Shown: positions 59,868 through 64,000 of the stretch, in pieces | Numbering within the stretch: the first letter of the stretch is position 1 | How the letters are laid out: the number at the start of each line of letters is the position of its first letter | NCBI GenBank assembly: GCA_947000775.1 | Contig: CAMQGK010000514.1 | Coordinates: 5,797,501-5,861,500, forward strand | Length of the DNA stretch: 64,000 bases | Reading direction: 5' to 3' | From: Pterois miles | Taxonomy: Eukaryota > Chordata > Actinopteri > Perciformes > Scorpaenidae | The notes under the pieces: model-generated | Told to the model about the DNA's origin: nothing | Seen by the model: the letters and a program-made list of their open reading frames with translations, nothing else | Databases searched by the model: none | Program-made: the position numbers and the translations under genes

Positions 59868-60735
59868 AAACGTGTTACCTTAGGTATATTTCACTTTTTA
59901 TAGAATATACATTAAAAAAAAATTAATGGACAGCCATAGTTGCAGACGCAATATAGACATTTTTGTGTGGTGTAGTCTAATCCGTCTTATTCATACTCTG
60001 AATATCAGTGTGACATAATCTAAATTATACATTCAGCCTTCCTATACTTTACTTATTTGAAATGTCGGTCACTTAAAACTAAAAAATGAATATGCCGAGC
60101 CTGATTATGTATTCTTATCGAAACCCCACAAACTCTGTGCTGCTTTAAGCATCACTGCCTGGGAAATCTGACAAAAGCTGTCCTCCAAACGTCTCATCCC
60201 TGACACATCTACTGTACCCTTTTGTTGCCGTTCGTCCCCGAGTTCCCGCTCTTGTCTTTACAGGGAATTCATAACGAGTAGAGAGTTCACAGCATCATTA
60301 GTAACCTCACTTCCCCACAGCCGAAGAAATGCATCGTAGCGTTCAGCTAGTTCCCCTGAACATTAATCTCTAAATTTAACCCTCTCTGCAACAAAACTTA
60401 CACCATGATCACAAGTTATTGAATATTTTGATATCAGTAAATATCAACCTGGATGTCCTATTGAAGCCTAAAAAACAGCTTTGCATAGTAGATCATTTCA
60501 GTCAAAAATCAATAAGTATACTCATTTATATGAGTGAAATTCAAAAGAACTGTGATGTTGTTGCGTGATGCTGAAATGCTCCCTTTCACCTGTTTTGTCC
60601 ATTATATGATTGGAGACAACAAACAGATGAAATAAGCAACAACAACAAAAATCACATGGTAGTAAATACATATCTGGTGAAAACACTCCGATTAGTGTAC
60701 TGATGATACCAAAGTAGAATTACAACCTCATGGCT
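59868..60735. other. Intronic DNA, no recognised feature
   Basis: Unique-looking AT-rich sequence. Confidence 0.4.
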
Positions 60736-61592
60736 GTATGCCTCCACCAACCAGTCAAGTTGCAGTTCACATCCATGTCTGTCCAAAATGTCATCTCTTC
60801 ATCATTTTATTGTATTAGATATTTGTGTAAAACTATCATAATTATCATATGAATTCTCGAGTTATGGGCCAAAAACGTGTTTTGCGAGGTCACAGTGATC
60901 TTTGACTTTCAAAATCTAATCAGTTCATCCTTGAATCCAAGTGGACATTTGTGCAAATTAACAGAAATTCGCTCAAGGCGCTCCATGTGTAGAACAGGGA
61001 CGGACATAAGCTCACAGTGACCTTAACCTCCGACCATCGAAATCAGTTCATCCTTCTGAACGGGGCTGCTCGCGTCCTTTCGGGCTCATGTAAATTAATT
61101 GGGTTGTTCACACGGGACACGATCAGCTTGCAGTCCTCAGAGATAGTTTAGTCGTTTGATCTATTTTCTCTTTGTGCCACAAGCGAACCTGACAAGAAAA
61201 CACACTGATAATCTACTAGAAACTATATAAATGTGATACTATATGTAATGTAAATGATCTTATAAAATGATTTTTATTAGTATTATTTTTATTTGACTTC
61301 CTCCCCTTTCTCTGCTGTTATCCGGGAGTTGCAATTCCTCTGATTCCCTTCCAGTCTCTCCCTGAACAAATTTAAAAATCCATCCACTATATTTAATAGA
61401 AATAGTATCTGCTGTTTGTGATTGTAAGTTTTAAATTACCTACTCATTCTACCATTAGTGGACGCTTGTGCCGTAGTTGAAGAAATGCCCTCCAGTTGTT
61501 CCTGAAATAATGTGTTCGCCAGAACGGTCCGAACAGACGTGCGGACAACCCAAAACATAATGCCTCTGGCCACGGCTGTGACGGAGGCATAA
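60736..61592 (+). mobile_element. DNA element with GTATGCCTCC/GGAGGCATAA ends, carrying an insertion
   Basis: GTATGCCTCCACCAACCAG on the left pairs with GACGGAGGCATAA on the right. Blocks CACAGTGATCTTTGACTTTC, AATCAGTTCATCCTTGAATC and AGTGGACATTTGTGCAAATT mark a common teleost repeat. About 61088-61475 does not fit the family and looks inserted. 12045-12171 is a short copy of it. Confidence 0.6.
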
Positions 61593-62489
61593 CAAACTCT
61601 GCAACTCTGTCCTTAATCATGTCGTGCCGAATTAGAAGACAAGAGCTTCCCCTACCTACAGTACAGAACAAGATAGGCATCACCACAGAACCAACAAGGA
61701 AAAACTACAAAACACAGATGTGCTCCTTCTGTCTTTGAGTGCTCTGTAATAGAATAAAAGCCTGGTCTGGTGTGATGTACAACATCAAATAAGACACACA
61801 GCCAGGGAACCTAGTTTCTAAGAAAAAATCTTGAAAAAACACTAAAAGCAGAGGCACGTCTTAAATGTCACACTAACTCACATAAACATGCATGGTAAAT
61901 ATGCACTTTTCAGGCAATGTCAGACTAAAATACAGAGAGGGAATTCATCGAAAGGGACATCCGTAACAGTTATAGCACAATAACAGCTACGATGTTTGAT
62001 TACCCCTGCTGCATTCCTTTCCTTCTTTACTTCAACTTGCTCTATTTTTTAGTTGGGCTTTTCCAGTACTGTGCCCATGCCAGCATTAGCTTTTGTGTGC
62101 TGAGCTTTCTCACTAGATTGCTGGCCAGCTAGAGGAGACTTAATGCTGGAGGAAATGTTGCTGTTTTAGGTGCTGGGTGGCCTAGCAATGAGTGCTGCAA
62201 GGAAGGTATGAGTTGTGTACTCTGGCAGCAGGTTTCCGCATGGCTCTGCCAAGTCCATCTGGATTCAGCCCCACGACTGTCCAGAGTAATTATTTCTCCC
62301 GAGAGCCGCCTCTAATGCTCGCTTGCCATACAAAGCGCGCAACGTGCCTGGAGATAAGTGTGAAATCGGCTTTATGTAGGTGAAAGACAGTATTTGGAAG
62401 TCATCTAATCTGAGTGTGTGCATGTGAGCATGTGCGTGTTTGTTTTTGATTTCAGGTTGCGCTGAGCGAACAAAGCAATTCAACGGTTT
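61593..62489. other. Intronic DNA, no recognised feature
   Basis: Unique-looking; no exon-like frame. Confidence 0.4.
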
Positions 62490-62760
62490 GGCCTGCTGTG
62501 CAGCACTTCATCTCAATTTATAGAAGCAATTAGGACGTTTTTGTTTCTCCTCTTTTATGTAACCGCCACAGTTTAAAAGGACTGAAAATTATGCCTGGCA
62601 AAATTAATAGCATAAATGCTCAAGCAGCTATGATCAAGTGTCTTATTAGGCTGTACTAAATTAGTTATGAGTGACTTTTTTCTTTTATGCTCGGCTCACT
62701 TTTAATGAGCGACTCTATTCCAATTTCATTTGGCATGTCATGCAATAGCAATTATCTTAA
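62490..62760. promoter_or_regulatory. Candidate conserved non-coding block
   Basis: Repeat-free stretch with well-spaced AT-motifs: CAATTTATAGAAGCAATTAG, TTTTATGTAACCGCC, AAATTAATAGCATAAATGC, CAGCTATGATCAAGTG and CACTTTTAATGAGCG. The texture is that of intronic enhancers of developmental genes. No comparison could be made. Confidence 0.3.
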
Positions 62761-62873
62761 AAAGAGATATGAGCTGCTCTCAATGGGTCGCTCAATCTAG
62801 AGATAAACTACAAAACATTACAGTGAACAGTCACCTGACTCCATCTCTGTCTGGGTTAAAAACAAATAATGAA

Positions 62874-63560
62874 CAGGGCTGGGCGATATGGCCAAAATAT
62901 TCTATCTCGATAGAAGTCATTTTATATCTTGATGACGATATACATCTCGAGAACGATATCTATCATGATATAGTTTATTTCATATCTTTATTTCATAAAA
63001 AGTCTGAGCCTACTGTATCTCGTGATGGAAACGATATGTATACATTAGGGCTGTCAAAGTTACAAAATAATAAGGTGTTATTGCAAATTTGTTATAATGC
63101 CACTAATGTGACTTTTTATGAATGAAGATAGTGGCATCATAATGAAACTAGTAAACCTAAAAAATCCATTTGCACCAACCATGCCATGCTAAGGCCTTCA
63201 AATGGGTCCCCTGACCTTTGACCCTAAGATATGTTAATGAAAATGGGTTTTATGGGTCCCCACCAGTCTCCCCTTTACAGACATGCCCACTTTATGGTAA
63301 TCACATGCAGTTTAGGGCGAGTCATAGTCAATCAGCACACTGACACACAGACTGTTGTTGCCTGTTGGGCTGCAGTTTACCATGATTTTTGAGCATATTT
63401 TTATGTAGCACGTGATGGTTTCGGGGCAATATTTGTCATTGTTTTGTGTTGTGAACTGATGAGGTGTGTGTTAATTTGCAATTAATCATGATTAACTATT
63501 TTAATTGACAGCCCTAATATATACTGTACATATATGGTTTCTATATCATTTTAGCAATAT
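62874..63560 (+). mobile_element. hAT-like element (GGGCTGGGCGATAT family), host of another element
   Basis: Starts CAGGGCTGGGCGATATGG and continues with CTATCTCGATAGAAG, ATATCTTGATGACGATATAC and ATCATGATATAG, the same family as 25363-25702. It is interrupted at 63046. The right end could not be found. Confidence 0.55.
63046..63516 (+). mobile_element. TAGGGCTGTCAA hAT family, medium copy with both ends
   Basis: Starts TAGGGCTGTCAAAGTTAC and ends TTTTAATTGACAGCCCTA. Inside are CCCTGACCTTTGACCCTAAG, TCTCCCCTTTACAGACATGC and GTTGGGCTGCAGTTTACC. The flanks (GTATACAT and ATATATAC) do not match as a duplication. Confidence 0.75.
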
Positions 63561-64000
63561 GGGGAAAAGGAAAAGGAAGGAAAGGTAAAGGAACAGGTAT
63601 TATCATTATTGTAGTCCTCATCCTCAGTGGAGTTGCACCGACCATGAACGAATGTCCATTTATTTCAAGCAGAATATTCTAAATATAGGAGATGTGTGGC
63701 CACATGCACAGGTGAATCACCCAGGCAGTTAAAAATGCAAATAATGGCATGGCTTTGACCCAGCAGAGTACACGGTGTGAACACACTGTCAGTCATTTTC
63801 TCTCCTCTTCCTCCCTCTCTCTCCACCCCTCAGGCTATTTCCTATCACGGGAGGAAACAGGGAGTTCCTCTATGCTAATGAGAGCAGCGAGGAGAGGGCT
63901 GCTGCTCCTTTACAGACTCGCTCTCATTGCCTCATATATCGCTGAAGAGAGGGAATGCAAGTGGAAAAAAAAAGAGGAGTCAAAGAGCAAGTCACTACTG
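63561..64000. other. Intronic DNA to the window edge
   Basis: 63840-63960 is GC-richer with ATGCTAATGAGAGC, in repeat-free sequence. It may be regulatory or near an exon beyond the edge, but nothing proves this. Confidence 0.35.

Larger units (their letters stand above)
16105..64000 (-). other. unc5d: Intron 1 of the UNC5-like gene (partial, runs off the right end)
   Basis: The exon upstream of exon 2 should carry the signal peptide. No signal-peptide ORF ending in a phase-1 donor was recognised on the minus strand up to 64000, so at least 48 kb of intron 1 lies here. A very long first intron is typical of vertebrate UNC5C/D genes. A separate gene nested in this intron cannot be excluded, but none was found. 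Confidence 0.75.

Noticed and set aside
63840..63960. First exon of the receptor gene near the right edge
   Set aside because: No minus-strand signal peptide followed by a phase-1 donor could be read there.

Overview
This window is vertebrate genomic DNA, almost certainly from a percomorph-type teleost. It is AT-rich and has no long open reading frames. It contains long CA, GA and TAA microsatellites, tRNA-derived SINEs with a LINE-like tail ending in (CTT)n, and many short DNA-transposon remnants whose ends read TAGGGCTG...CAGCCCTA, several of them with 8-bp target duplications as made by hAT transposases.

Only one protein-coding segment can be supported: a 207-bp exon on the minus strand at 15898-16104. 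It encodes the start of the first immunoglobulin domain of an UNC5 netrin receptor. The wording of the peptide (PHFLEEP, DAYIVKSNP, QIFFKCNGEWVHQ) fits the UNC5D paralogue best. Its splice sites and 1-1 phase match exon 2 of this family. Positions 1-15897 are therefore intron 2, and 16105-64000 are the downstream 48 kb of a long intron 1. No first exon, third exon or other host gene was seen.

Layout. 1-15 kb: a TTAA-type MITE, a direct duplication, a CT microsatellite, an inverted pair of one DNA transposon, a foldback element, a deletion derivative of a pogo/jerky-like transposon that keeps the transposase C-terminus, and two hAT-like elements. The second of these ends about 35 bp from the exon's 5' splice site. 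16-25 kb: a 90-bp CA tract just upstream of the exon (UG in the transcript), a SINE inserted in an older repeat, a second SINE family, a GC/AC tract and a candidate regulatory cluster. 25-40 kb: many hAT-like elements, including a three-deep nest at 30.3-31.8 kb, a head-to-head inverted pair at 35 kb, and a 189-bp MITE with a perfect 8-bp duplication inside another element. 40-50 kb: microsatellites, a short telomere-like tract and a 1-kb minisatellite with higher-order structure, next to a decayed AT-rich array. 50-64 kb: more hAT copies, a LINE tail, an interrupted telomere-like repeat, a possible tyrosine-recombinase relic and a candidate conserved block.

The most interesting signals are the origin and zoning of the 24-bp minisatellite, whose core occurs once in each of two dispersed repeats nearby, and the unusual crowding of mobile and repetitive DNA around the single exon.
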